Below are positions 26,067 to 35,033 of a stretch of 43,134 bases of DNA, in pieces; positions within the stretch are counted from its first letter, which is position 1, and every line of letters starts with the position of its first letter. The notes below the pieces were generated by a model, which was not told the origin of the DNA, did not search any database, and saw only the letters and a list, made by a program, of their open reading frames with translations. Position numbers and translations under genes: made by a program. Location: contig JAJFTJ010000007.1 in assembly GCA_021373015.1 (NCBI GenBank), positions 1-43,134 of the forward strand. The letters run 5' to 3'. The stretch is from Nitrospiraceae bacterium (GTDB lineage Bacteria; Nitrospirota; Thermodesulfovibrionia; Thermodesulfovibrionales; UBA1546).

Positions 26067-26905
26067 ATGTGATCGAAAAAATAAAAGAGGTTTCTACTCT
26101 CCTTGAATCTAAAGGCATCGAGGATTCTGCAAAAGAGGCTGTGCTGTTAATAACAGAGACGCTTCAGATAGACAAACATACGCTTTATGCGAAAGATATA
26201 GAGATTACATATGAGACATCTGGATTTATAGATTCACTTGTTCAAAGACGTATAAGAAGAGAGCCAATACAATACATACTGGGCCATGTTGATTTTTTCG
26301 GACTTAAAATAAAAGTAGGTAAAGGTGTTCTTATTCCAAGGCCCGAGACAGAGATTATAGCAGAAGAAGTTATTAAAATTTTACCTTCTGAGGCTGAAGT
26401 GAAAATCCTTGACCTTTGCACAGGCTCAGGGTGCCTTGCTTTTGCAATAGCAAAAAATTTTCCTTATTCAAAGGTATTTGGCACAGACATATCAGACAGG
26501 GCTCTTGAATATGCAGTAGAAAATGCAAAGATTAATAACATTAAAAATATATCTTTTTTTTCAGGCTCATTGTATGAACCAGCCAGACAATTTACGCCTT
26601 TTGATCTGATAGTCTCTAATCCACCTTATATTAAAAAAAATGATATTGATTCTCTCCAGCAGGAAATCAAAGATTGGGAACCTCATACAGCGCTTGATGG
26701 TGGAGAAGACGGTATGGAATTCTACAGAAAAATAATTTCAGATGCAGGGAAATATCTTTCGGATAATGGCTGTGTTTTTCTTGAGATCGGCATGGGACAG
26801 GCTGACGATATTGCAAAGATTGCAAAGCAGGCAGGTTTCAGCGATATTAATATTATTAAGGATTTTGCCGGAATAGAGCGTGTTTTTCGTATAAAAATAA
26901 GGTAG
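26063..26905 (+). CDS. prmC: Release factor glutamine methyltransferase
   Basis: Methylates the Gln of the GGQ motif in RF1 and RF2. The 280 residues have an N-terminal helical domain with RREPIQYILGHVDFFGL (65-81), the PRPETEIIAEEV segment, SAM motif I KILDLCTGSGCLAFA (114-128) and the NPPY catalytic motif (186-189). Full length for PrmC. Only a weak CGGA lies upstream of the ATG, inside a possible upstream reading frame whose stop overlaps the start. Confidence 0.95.
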   Translation: MNVIEKIKEVSTLLESKGIEDSAKEAVLLITETLQIDKHTLYAKDIEITYETSGFIDSLVQRRIRREPIQYILGHVDFFGLKIKVGKGVLIPRPETEIIAEEVIKILPSEAEVKILDLCTGSGCLAFAIAKNFPYSKVFGTDISDRALEYAVENAKINNIKNISFFSGSLYEPARQFTPFDLIVSNPPYIKKNDIDSLQQEIKDWEPHTALDGGEDGMEFYRKIISDAGKYLSDNGCVFLEIGMGQADDIAKIAKQAGFSDINIIKDFAGIERVFRIKIR

Positions 26906-26946
26906 TTTAGGGCTATTGTAAAATCAAGACTTTTCAAAACCCAGTA

Positions 26947-26955
26947 TGGTAAAAT
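26947..26955 (+). promoter_or_regulatory. Extended -10 promoter of the rseC-like gene
   Basis: TGGTAAAAT with no clear -35. The hexamer ends nine bases before the ATG at 26965, so the start point (near 26962) predicts an almost leaderless RNA. Confidence 0.45.
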
Positions 26956-26964
26956 TCTACAATT

Positions 26965-27393
26965 ATGGAAGAGATTGGCATAGTAAAAAGCATAGATGGT
27001 GTTTTAGCCAAGGTCTCGGTTCCAAAAAAAAGCATCTGCGAGGGCTGTACTGCAGGCACATGCAAACCTGATGCACAGACTATGGAGATAGATGCAGTAA
27101 ACAAAGTGAATGCATCTATAGGGCAGAAGGTCAGGGTTGTCATAAACAGCTATACGTATCTTGGCGGCTCTATTATTGTTTACGGCCTCCCTGCAATCGC
27201 ACTCATAGCAGGCGCAATAATAGGCAAGGATGTTGTCAGCCCAAAAATGAGCGATATGAATTCTGATCTGGTTTCAGCTATATTCGGATTCGGGGCTTTT
27301 CTGCTTTCTTTCATTGTAATAAAACTCTGGAGTATGAAGGCAGAAAAAAAGACTGAATCAAGACCTGTAATAGAAGAAATACTTAATGATTGA
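26965..27393 (+). CDS. RseC/MucC family membrane protein
   Basis: The 142 residues have the family layout: a short N-terminal domain with a cysteine cluster (C25, C28, C33 in SICEGCTAGTCK) after GIVKSIDGVLAKVSV, then two membrane segments (about 64-87 and 102-121). RseC proteins take part in reducing SoxR and in sigma-E control in enterics and are linked to electron transfer by Rnf-type complexes; the role here is not known. No Shine-Dalgarno precedes the ATG. An EF-G paralogue follows after 84 bases. Confidence 0.8.
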   Translation: MEEIGIVKSIDGVLAKVSVPKKSICEGCTAGTCKPDAQTMEIDAVNKVNASIGQKVRVVINSYTYLGGSIIVYGLPAIALIAGAIIGKDVVSPKMSDMNSDLVSAIFGFGAFLLSFIVIKLWSMKAEKKTESRPVIEEILND

Positions 27394-27477
27394 AAGCTAG
27401 CTGATCAGCCTCAAACTTTTATTCGTTTGAATTTTAGTTGAATACTAAGAGTTCTATAAAACGAGGGAGGGTGTCTT

Positions 27478-29577
27478 ATGGCTAATTTTGAAGTCGACAA
27501 GATTCGCAATGTTGCTGTAATTGCACATGGAGGCGCGGGTAAAACTTCGCTTGTCGAGGCAATGCTTTTTGATTCAGGATCAGTAGATAGACTTGGCACT
27601 ATCGAGGAAGGCAATACTACAACAGATTGTGAGCCGGAAGAAATTGCGAGAAAGATAACTATCATTTCTGCTCTTGGGTTTTGTAACTGGAATGGTTACA
27701 GGGTGAATGTTATTGACACTCCAGGATTCATAAATTTTATTGAAGATGTTAGAGGCTGCCTCAAGGCTGTTGACGGTGCGGTTGTAATAGTCAGCGCTAT
27801 CTCAGGTGTAAAAGGCGAGACAGAGAAAATCTGGAGATATGCATGTGAATATGAAATACCGAGAATTGTTTTTATAAGCAAGATGGACAAGGAAGCAGCC
27901 AATTTTCATGTGGCGCTTGATGAACTCAGCCAGTCATTTGCAACAGAAGGATTAGCCCTCCAGATACCAATAGGAGCAGGTGACAATTTCACAGGAATAA
28001 TAGACCTCGTTAATATGAAGGCATATAAATTCAATAATGGCAAGGCAGTTGAATCTGAGATGCCTGCTGACATGGCTTCACTGTTACAGGAATACAGAAA
28101 AAAGCTAATAGAGAAAATTGCAGAGTCAGATGATGCGCTTTTGGAGAAATATCTTGAAGGCAATGAATTGACACACGAAGAAATCTTGAAGGGAATAAAG
28201 GAAGGCGCGTTATCAAAGAAATTTATACCTGTGGTCTGCGGGTCAGCTACAAAAAATATCGGCATTCCTCAGCTGCTTGATACAATAATACTCTGTCTTC
28301 CATCACCTGATGACCTTGTGAAGGTTTTTCCAATAAAGGGAAAGAATCCTAAAACCGGCGAGCAAGTTCAGAGAAAGCCTGATCCAAAAGAACCCTTCTC
28401 AGCATATGTGTTCAAGACAATAGCAGACCCTTATGCAGGCAAGCTCTCGCTGTTCAGGATTTATTCAGGTATATTAAGAGCTGACTCAACTGTGCATAAT
28501 GCAAATTCAGATACTGAAGAAAGAATAGGACATGTTTCCTACCTTCTCGGCAAAAAACAGATACCGGCAGCACAGCTTGGTCCCGGAGAGTTAGGCGTTC
28601 TCACAAAATTAAAAGAGACAAATACTGGCGATACGCTCTGCGAGAAAGCGCATCCAATAGTATTCGATAAAGTTAAATTTGCCGAACCGATAATCTCATA
28701 TGCAATAGCTACAAAGGTAAAGGGGGATGAGGAAAAGGTGAGCGTTGGTCTTCACAGGATTCTTGAAGAAGACCCGACAATAAAGTTTCACAGGGACGAA
28801 GAGACAAAAGAAATGATACTCTCTGGAATGGGGCAGGTTCATCTTGAAGTTGCCTTAGAGAGATTAAAGAGAAAATTCGGTGCAGAAGTTATGATGAAGA
28901 CGCCTAAGATCCCTTACAGAGAAACAATAAAGGCTGCAGCAAAGGCTCAGGGAAGATACAAAAAGCAGTCAGGAGGGAGAGGTCAGTATGGAGACTGCCA
29001 TATAATGATCGAGCCTCTTGCAAGAAGCAAAGGTTTTGAATTTGTTGATAAGGTTGTCGGCGGATCTATCCCGAGGCAATATATCCCTGCTGTTGAGAAA
29101 GGCATTGTTGATGCAATGCATGAGGGAATAATTGCAGGTTATCCGATGGTTGATATCAGGGTAACACTTTATGACGGCTCATATCATACAGTTGACTCTT
29201 CAGAAATGGCATTCAAGATCGCGGGCTCGATGGCTATTAAAAAAGCTGTTGAGGATGCAAAACCGATTCTGCTTGAGCCGATAATGAAAGTAGAGGTTAC
29301 AACTCCTGATGAGGCGCTTGGCGCAGTAATAGGAGACCTTAACTCAAAGAGAGGAAAGGTTCAGGGTGTAGAGCCTCAGAGCAAGAACCAGAAGATAAGC
29401 GCACTTGTTCCAATGTCAGAGATGCTGACTTATGCTAACCAGCTTCACAGTTTCACATCAGGAAGAGGAATGTATTCGATGGAGTTTTCACATTATGAAG
29501 AAGTTCCTTCACATATGGCGCAAAAGATAATAACTGAGAGAGAAGCTCACAAGAAGGAGAAGACAGAAGATAAATGA
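27478..29577 (+). CDS. Elongation factor G paralogue (EF-G-like GTPase)
   Basis: A five-domain translational GTPase of 699 residues. The P-loop is AHGGAGKTS (16-24), where canonical EF-G has AHIDAGKTT; G3 is DTPGF (80-84), and G4 is SKMD (134-137) in place of NKMD. The C-terminal half has the domain IV block GGRGQYGDCHIMIEPL and an ending TSGRGMYSMEFSHYEEVP. These differences place it with the EF-G2/EF-G-like branch; the housekeeping fusA is expected upstream of tuf, outside the window. Role (translocation, ribosome recycling or stress) cannot be told. GAGGGAGGG precedes the ATG; its TGA overlaps ileS (ATGA). Confidence 0.9.
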   Translation: MANFEVDKIRNVAVIAHGGAGKTSLVEAMLFDSGSVDRLGTIEEGNTTTDCEPEEIARKITIISALGFCNWNGYRVNVIDTPGFINFIEDVRGCLKAVDGAVVIVSAISGVKGETEKIWRYACEYEIPRIVFISKMDKEAANFHVALDELSQSFATEGLALQIPIGAGDNFTGIIDLVNMKAYKFNNGKAVESEMPADMASLLQEYRKKLIEKIAESDDALLEKYLEGNELTHEEILKGIKEGALSKKFIPVVCGSATKNIGIPQLLDTIILCLPSPDDLVKVFPIKGKNPKTGEQVQRKPDPKEPFSAYVFKTIADPYAGKLSLFRIYSGILRADSTVHNANSDTEERIGHVSYLLGKKQIPAAQLGPGELGVLTKLKETNTGDTLCEKAHPIVFDKVKFAEPIISYAIATKVKGDEEKVSVGLHRILEEDPTIKFHRDEETKEMILSGMGQVHLEVALERLKRKFGAEVMMKTPKIPYRETIKAAAKAQGRYKKQSGGRGQYGDCHIMIEPLARSKGFEFVDKVVGGSIPRQYIPAVEKGIVDAMHEGIIAGYPMVDIRVTLYDGSYHTVDSSEMAFKIAGSMAIKKAVEDAKPILLEPIMKVEVTTPDEALGAVIGDLNSKRGKVQGVEPQSKNQKISALVPMSEMLTYANQLHSFTSGRGMYSMEFSHYEEVPSHMAQKIITEREAHKKEKTEDK

Positions 29578-32381
29578 CGGAAAAGAAGGACTACAAAGAC
29601 ACACTGAATCTGCCTAAAACGGGTTTCCCCATGAAGGCTAACCTCACACAGAAGGAGCCCGAGATGCTGAAGTTCTGGGAGGATAACAGCATATATCAGA
29701 AGATTCAGGATAAACATGAAGGCAGAGATTCCTACATACTGCATGATGGTCCGCCTTATGCTAACGGGAACATCCATATCGGGCATGCACTCAACAAGAT
29801 ACTCAAGGATATAATTATAAAATTCAAATCAATGCAGGGATTTTATTCGCCTTATGTTCCTGGATGGGACTGCCACGGACTGCCTATCGAACTTCAGGTA
29901 GACAAAAATCTTGGAGAAAAAAAAGATAAGGTAGACATCCTTGAAAAAAGAAAACTCTGCAAGGAATACGCAGCAAAGTTTGTTGATATACAAAGAGATG
30001 AATTCAAAAGGCTCGGTGTATTCGGAGACTGGCAGACGCCTTATCTTACTATGTCATATGGATATGAAGGGGCGATAGTAAAAGAATTTGTAGAATTCGT
30101 AAAAAACGGTTCTGTATATAAAGGCAAGAAGCCTGTTCACTGGTGTCCTTCATGCGTTACCGCACTTGCAGAGGCTGAGGTCGAATACGCTGATAAAGAA
30201 TCTCCGTCAGTGTTTGTTAAATTCAGGATAGACGAGAATGACCTGAAAAAATATATTCCTATTCTTAAAGGAAAAGATGTTTTTGTAATCATCTGGACAA
30301 CAACCCCGTGGACTCTGCCTGCAAATCTTGCACTCGCATTCCATCCGGAACTCAAATATGCTGCAGTAAAACATAACAATGAGATTTATATTGTTGCCGA
30401 AGGAAGGATGAATGAATTAAAAGAGAGAATTGGTCTTGAAGGAAATATCCTTGCATCAGTCTTAGGGAAGGATCTTGAAAATATGAATGCACATCATCCA
30501 TTCATTAAGAGAAAATCAAGGACTGTGCTTGCTGATTTCGTATCTCTTGAAGAAGGGACAGGAATTGTTCATATAGCGCCGGGACACGGCGAGGATGACT
30601 ATGCAGTAGGACTAAAATACAAACTTGATATATTTGCGCCTGTTGATGACAACGGTAAATTCACAAAAGAGGCAGGTGAATTTCAGGGGCAGTTTGTATT
30701 CAAGGCAAATGCTGCAATAATCGAGACGCTAAAAAACAATAACGCATTAATAAAAGAAGAAAAGGTAGGACATTCATATCCCCATTGCTGGAGATGCAAA
30801 AGGCCTGTGATATTCCGCGCAACAGAGCAGTGGTTTATATCTCTCTCTAATAATCAGCTCAGAGAAAAATCTCTTGCAGAGATTGATAAGGTGAACTGGG
30901 TTCCAAAGTGGGGCAGGGATAGAATCTACAATATGGTTCTTAACAGGCCTGACTGGTGTATCTCAAGACAGCGCTCGTGGGGTGTTCCTATCACTATCAT
31001 AAGATGTAATGAGTGCGGGAGTTTTGTAAAAGACAGTAGTGTTCTTGAAGGAATAATAAAAGATGTTGAAAAGAACGGAGCTGATATATGGTTCATAAAA
31101 AAAGCGTCAGAGTTTCTTCCTTCAGGATATAAATGCAAGGGATGCGGGAAAACATCATTTTCAAAAGAGATGGACATATTGGATGTATGGTTTGATTCAG
31201 GCGTAAGCCATGCTGCTGTAGTAGAGAATGACAAAAGACTCACATGGCCTGCTGATATGTATCTTGAGGGCAGCGATCAGCACAGAGGATGGTTCCAAAG
31301 TTCTCTGCTTGCATCCACAGGCACAAGAGGGAAAGCTCCATATAAAACAGTGCTTACGCACGGCTTTGTTGTGGACGGATCAGGAAAGAAGATGTCCAAA
31401 TCACTCGGAAATGTAGTAGCGCCTCAGGAAATAATAAAGGCAAACGGAGCTGAGATACTAAGACTATGGGTGTCAGCAGAAGATTACAGTGATGATATAA
31501 GAATATCAAAAGAGATAATAGACAGGCTTACAGAGGCTTATAGAAAGATAAGAAACACTGCGAGATTCCTTCTTGGCAATATAAATGATTTTGACGGCAG
31601 GAATTACAGCAGTGATCTTCTTGAGTTGGACAGATGGGCGATGTCAAGACTTCAGAATCTCATAGAAAAAATTACTCGAGCTTATGAGAAATTTGATTTT
31701 CATGAAGTCTATCAGCTGCTTCACAATTTCTGTATTGTGGATATGAGTAATTTTTATCTGGATATACTCAAGGACAGGCTTTATACATTCAAGACAGATT
31801 CAAAGGAAAGAAGGGCTGCCCAATGGGTGCTCCATAAAATTCTTGTAGCAATGACCGGGCTTATGGCTCCGACAGTCTCATTTACCGCTGAAGAGATATG
31901 GTCGACTATAAGAAAAGAGCTGAAGACAGGCGAAAAAGAGGAAAGTATTTTCCTTGCGCCTTTCCCTATTGTTGATAAAAAATTCATCAATCCTTCCCTT
32001 GAAGAAAAATGGGAGAGAATGATAAAGATAAGAAATGATGTAAATAAAGCGCTCGAGATAAAGAGACAGGGAAAGTTCATAGGTAATTCTCTTGAGGCAA
32101 AGGTAATTCTTTATCTCTCAGATAAAGATTATGAATTGCTCGGAGATTATAAGGATTTTTTATCCGCATTGTTTATAGTATCAGCTGCCGAGATAAGAAA
32201 AGAGGATGAGTTAGTAAAGACAGAATGTTTATTAGAAGCGCAAGAATCTTCTGAAATCTCAATTATTGTAGAAAAGGCAGAAGGCATGAAATGTGAGAGA
32301 TGCTGGAGTCGTAGCATTTCTGTAGGCACATTTAAAGATGCGCCTGAGGTATGCAGCAGGTGTTATGGTGTAATAAAATGA
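29574..32381 (+). CDS. ileS: Isoleucyl-tRNA synthetase
   Basis: Charges tRNA-Ile, with editing of valine. The 935 residues show the HIGH motif in PPYANGNIHIGHALN (68-71), the editing domain with the TTPWTLPANLALAFHP block, KMSKS in GSGKKMSKSLGN (about 606-610), and a C-terminal zinc finger with CERC and CSRC (about 907-930). The ATG overlaps the EF-G paralogue stop. The C-terminal zinc domain marks a bacterial-type IleRS. lspA follows with an ATGA overlap, a widely conserved pair. Confidence 0.98.
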   Translation: MTEKKDYKDTLNLPKTGFPMKANLTQKEPEMLKFWEDNSIYQKIQDKHEGRDSYILHDGPPYANGNIHIGHALNKILKDIIIKFKSMQGFYSPYVPGWDCHGLPIELQVDKNLGEKKDKVDILEKRKLCKEYAAKFVDIQRDEFKRLGVFGDWQTPYLTMSYGYEGAIVKEFVEFVKNGSVYKGKKPVHWCPSCVTALAEAEVEYADKESPSVFVKFRIDENDLKKYIPILKGKDVFVIIWTTTPWTLPANLALAFHPELKYAAVKHNNEIYIVAEGRMNELKERIGLEGNILASVLGKDLENMNAHHPFIKRKSRTVLADFVSLEEGTGIVHIAPGHGEDDYAVGLKYKLDIFAPVDDNGKFTKEAGEFQGQFVFKANAAIIETLKNNNALIKEEKVGHSYPHCWRCKRPVIFRATEQWFISLSNNQLREKSLAEIDKVNWVPKWGRDRIYNMVLNRPDWCISRQRSWGVPITIIRCNECGSFVKDSSVLEGIIKDVEKNGADIWFIKKASEFLPSGYKCKGCGKTSFSKEMDILDVWFDSGVSHAAVVENDKRLTWPADMYLEGSDQHRGWFQSSLLASTGTRGKAPYKTVLTHGFVVDGSGKKMSKSLGNVVAPQEIIKANGAEILRLWVSAEDYSDDIRISKEIIDRLTEAYRKIRNTARFLLGNINDFDGRNYSSDLLELDRWAMSRLQNLIEKITRAYEKFDFHEVYQLLHNFCIVDMSNFYLDILKDRLYTFKTDSKERRAAQWVLHKILVAMTGLMAPTVSFTAEEIWSTIRKELKTGEKEESIFLAPFPIVDKKFINPSLEEKWERMIKIRNDVNKALEIKRQGKFIGNSLEAKVILYLSDKDYELLGDYKDFLSALFIVSAAEIRKEDELVKTECLLEAQESSEISIIVEKAEGMKCERCWSRSISVGTFKDAPEVCSRCYGVIK

Positions 32382-32842
32382 AAAAAACAGCTTATCTTTT
32401 TATCGCATCTGCTGTAGTTATGATTGACCAGATCACAAAATATTTTGCAGACAATCTGATAAGTCCTTTTGAGTCTGTGAGGATTACGCCTTTTTTTCAT
32501 CTGGTGAATGTAAGAAATACAGGCGTTGCATTTGGCATGTTCAAAGACTGGGGGAATGCTGTTTTTATAATAGTCTCCATTGCTGCGATAGCAGTTATTG
32601 TCTATATGTTTTTTAAAAACAAGGAAGATCCTCTGGGGCTTTCCCTTATTCTCTCAGGAGCAGCAGGCAATCTTATTGACAGGATCTACTACGGCTCTGT
32701 CAGGGATTTTCTGGATTTTTTCATAAACAGATTTCACTGGCCTGCATTTAATGTTGCGGATTCTGCTATCACAATAGGCATAGGACTGATTTTCATAAAA
32801 CTGCTCAGAAGTCCGGTTGTTCAGACAGATAGTTATGAATAA
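32378..32842 (+). CDS. lspA: Lipoprotein signal peptidase (signal peptidase II)
   Basis: Cleaves the signal peptide of diacylglyceryl-modified prolipoproteins in the inner membrane. The 154 residues have four hydrophobic segments and the conserved blocks VNVRNTGVAFGMF (43-55), GNLIDRIYYGSVRDFLDF with catalytic D110, and FNVADSAITIG with D128. The ATG at 32378 overlaps the ileS stop; a TTG 27 bases upstream in the same frame is not needed. Acts directly after Lgt, encoded next. Confidence 0.96.
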   Translation: MKKTAYLFIASAVVMIDQITKYFADNLISPFESVRITPFFHLVNVRNTGVAFGMFKDWGNAVFIIVSIAAIAVIVYMFFKNKEDPLGLSLILSGAAGNLIDRIYYGSVRDFLDFFINRFHWPAFNVADSAITIGIGLIFIKLLRSPVVQTDSYE

Positions 32843-32863
32843 AGAATTAGGACAGGAGATATA

Positions 32864-33631
32864 ATGTTCCCGATTTTAATAAAAATAGGACCAGTCACGA
32901 TACATACTTATGGTGTACTTATCGCAATAGGTTTTCTGCTGGGACTTTATCTAACTGTCAGACAGGCAAAAAAACTCGGTCTGTCTACAGATAAAATAAT
33001 TGACCTCAGTTTCTATATTCTTTTGTCAGCGCTTATCGGCGCAAGACTTTTTTTTGTTATCCAGAATGCAGGATATTATTTCAGGAATCCTCTTGATATC
33101 CTCAAGATATGGCAGGGTGGCCTTGTATTTTACGGCGGAGTGCTTCTTGCTATACCTGTTGGCATCTGGTATGCAAAGAAAAAAGAACTTGACCTCTGGA
33201 CAACAGCAGACATCTTTGCTCCGTCGCTTGCAATCGGACATGCAATCGGCAGACTTGGATGCTTCACAGCAGGATGCTGTCATGGAAAAGAGGCAGAAGG
33301 TCTTCCGTGGGCAGTGACTTTTTTTGATCCTGAATCGCTTGCAAAGCTCGGAGTTCCACTGCATCCAACTCAGATTTATGAGGCAATAGGAGAGTTTATA
33401 AATTTCCTGATACTTATTACTCTTAGAAAGCACCAGACATTCAAGGGTCAGTTATTCATGACATATCTTCTTGTCTATTCGGTCGTGAGATTCATGGTCG
33501 AGATTTACAGAGGCGATGATATAAGAGGATTTATATTCGGCATTATCTCTGTTTCTCAAGGTATAAGCATCCTGTTATTTATCGCTTCTATTATAGGGAT
33601 AGTGGTTTTAAAGAATAGAAAAAGGCTCTAG
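32864..33631 (+). CDS. lgt: Prolipoprotein diacylglyceryl transferase
   Basis: Transfers diacylglycerol from phosphatidylglycerol to the lipobox Cys, the first step of lipoprotein maturation. The 255 residues have seven hydrophobic segments, GGLVFYGG (85-92), HAIGRLGCFTAGCCHG (126-141) and HPTQIYEA, all family signatures. ACAGGAGAT precedes the ATG. Its TAG and the TAG of the convergent tsaD are built from the same CTAG (33628-33631). Confidence 0.96.
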   Translation: MFPILIKIGPVTIHTYGVLIAIGFLLGLYLTVRQAKKLGLSTDKIIDLSFYILLSALIGARLFFVIQNAGYYFRNPLDILKIWQGGLVFYGGVLLAIPVGIWYAKKKELDLWTTADIFAPSLAIGHAIGRLGCFTAGCCHGKEAEGLPWAVTFFDPESLAKLGVPLHPTQIYEAIGEFINFLILITLRKHQTFKGQLFMTYLLVYSVVRFMVEIYRGDDIRGFIFGIISVSQGISILLFIASIIGIVVLKNRKRL

Positions 33632-34617
33632 AGCGGCAGATACGCCTTTGGATTCAAATCCATCCCTGCGAAATCGCCGGCCTTGAAATGGTGAAATCCA
33701 GCTCCTGCAATCATTGCAGCATTGTCTGTGCATAGATTAACAGAAGGTATGAACATTTTTATCCCTCTATCATTTCCCATCTCTTTCATACGTTTTCTCA
33801 ATTCTTTATTTGCTGCAACTCCCCCTGAAAGAGTAACGCTCTGAACTTTCTGATTTAATATTGTCCGTTCTGTTTTTCTTATAAGAACGTCTATGATACA
33901 GGCCTGAAAAGATGCAGATATGTCCTCTTTGAATAATTTGCTTTCATTTTTTTTCAGATGGAGAAGCACGGCTGTTTTTAATCCGCTGAAACTGAAATCA
34001 AGGGTTTCAGGAAGATACGGTCTTGTGAAATTTATGGATTTTGGATCTCCTTTTTCTGCAAGTCTGTCTATAACAGGTCCACCCGGATAACCTAGTCCAA
34101 GAAGTTTTGAGACTTTATCGAATGCCTCGCCGGCAGCATCATCGCGGGTTCTGCCCAGCTCTTTGTATTTTCCGAATCCATCAACGCGATATAGGCTGGT
34201 ATGTCCGCCTGAGACTATTAAAGATATGAACGGGAATTCAGGCTTTGATTTTTCAAGAAAGCATGAGAATATATGTCCCTCAATATGATTGACTGCTACA
34301 AGGGGAATATTTTTAGAAAAAGAGACTGCTTTAGCAAAAGAACATCCCACAAGGAGTGAACCTATGAGTCCTGGACCATTGCATACAGCTATTGCTGATA
34401 TATCCTCAAGTTTTATGACTGCTGTCTTAAGAGCTTCATCAACAACAGGCCATATCATCTCTATATGTCTGCGTGAAGCAAGCTCAGGCACGATCCCGCC
34501 GTATTTGCTGTGGATATCAGTCTGGCTCGATACTATATTTGAGATGATTTTTACGCCGTCCTCAACCACTGCAGCTGAGGTGTCATCACATGATGTGTCT
34601 ATCCCTAAAATAAGCAT
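33628..34617 (-). CDS. tsaD: tRNA threonylcarbamoyladenosine transferase TsaD
   Basis: Transfers the threonylcarbamoyl group to A37 of ANN-decoding tRNAs, with TsaB and TsaE. The 329 residues begin MLILGIDTSCDDTSAAVVEDG (ASKHA fold) and carry metal ligands H111 and H115 in NHIEGH, then VSGGHTSLY and the NLCTDNAAMIAGAG block near the C-terminus. No Shine-Dalgarno is visible before the ATG; a TATAAT lies five bases upstream. It overlaps lgt by four bases at the 3' end. Confidence 0.97.
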   Translation of the reverse strand: MLILGIDTSCDDTSAAVVEDGVKIISNIVSSQTDIHSKYGGIVPELASRRHIEMIWPVVDEALKTAVIKLEDISAIAVCNGPGLIGSLLVGCSFAKAVSFSKNIPLVAVNHIEGHIFSCFLEKSKPEFPFISLIVSGGHTSLYRVDGFGKYKELGRTRDDAAGEAFDKVSKLLGLGYPGGPVIDRLAEKGDPKSINFTRPYLPETLDFSFSGLKTAVLLHLKKNESKLFKEDISASFQACIIDVLIRKTERTILNQKVQSVTLSGGVAANKELRKRMKEMGNDRGIKMFIPSVNLCTDNAAMIAGAGFHHFKAGDFAGMDLNPKAYLPL

Positions 34618-34622
34618 GAGAT

Positions 34623-34628
34623 ATTATA
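34623..34628 (-). promoter_or_regulatory. Possible -10 of tsaD
   Basis: TATAAT on the minus strand, five bases before the ATG, with no clear -35 or TG extension. If used, the RNA would begin at or within the start codon. Confidence 0.35.
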
Positions 34629-34652
34629 TAAAATTTCATTAACATAATCTTC

Positions 34653-34681
34653 TTGCATTTTAAATATTATCGTGGTAAAAG
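34653..34681 (+). promoter_or_regulatory. Possible promoter of the CMD-like gene
   Basis: TTGCAT (34653-34658), 17-base spacer, TAAAAG (34676-34681) preceded by TGG. The leader of about 25 bases holds AAAGGAGGAG. Confidence 0.4.
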
Positions 34682-34712
34682 TTTTGTAAGTAAACAGTTT
34701 AAAGGAGGAGTT

Positions 34713-35033
34713 ATGACTAAATTACCTTCGCAGTATTTGAACATCCAAAAAAGATTCAAAGAATACCTGAAAGCAGTTGACAGTCTGGGCAAGACATTAA
34801 AGGCATCGGGTCCGCTTAACAGCAAGACATCCCATCTTGTCCAGCTTGCTGCAGCAGCATCAATAAGATCAGAGGGTTCTGTGCATTCACATGCAAGAAG
34901 GGCGCTTGAAGCAGGCGCTAAACCAGAGGAGATATACCATACACTAATTCTGCTTACGAGCACAATCGGGTTCCCTACGGTGTCGGCTGCGATGAGCTGG
35001 GTTGATGATGTAATGAGAAAAAAGAAACGCTGA
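34713..35033 (+). CDS. Carboxymuconolactone decarboxylase (CMD)-like protein without redox cysteines
   Basis: The 106 residues fit the helical CMD/AhpD fold: SHLVQLAAAASIRSEGSVHSHARRALEAGAKPEEI, read as two blocks, then a TIGFPTVSAAMSWVDDV end. In AhpD-type enzymes the segment before the His is CxxC; here it is RSEGSVHSH, so thiol peroxidase activity is unlikely. The ATG at 34713 is preceded by AAAGGAGGAG; a TTG 60 bases upstream in frame is not supported. Its TGA directly abuts the stop of the convergent TPR gene. Confidence 0.8.
   Translation: MTKLPSQYLNIQKRFKEYLKAVDSLGKTLKASGPLNSKTSHLVQLAAAASIRSEGSVHSHARRALEAGAKPEEIYHTLILLTSTIGFPTVSAAMSWVDDVMRKKKR

Noticed and set aside
27411-27436. Terminator after the rseC-like gene (TCAAAC...GTTTGA then ATTTT)
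   Set aside because: The stem is only 6 bp and A/T-rich with a poor T-run; too weak to call.
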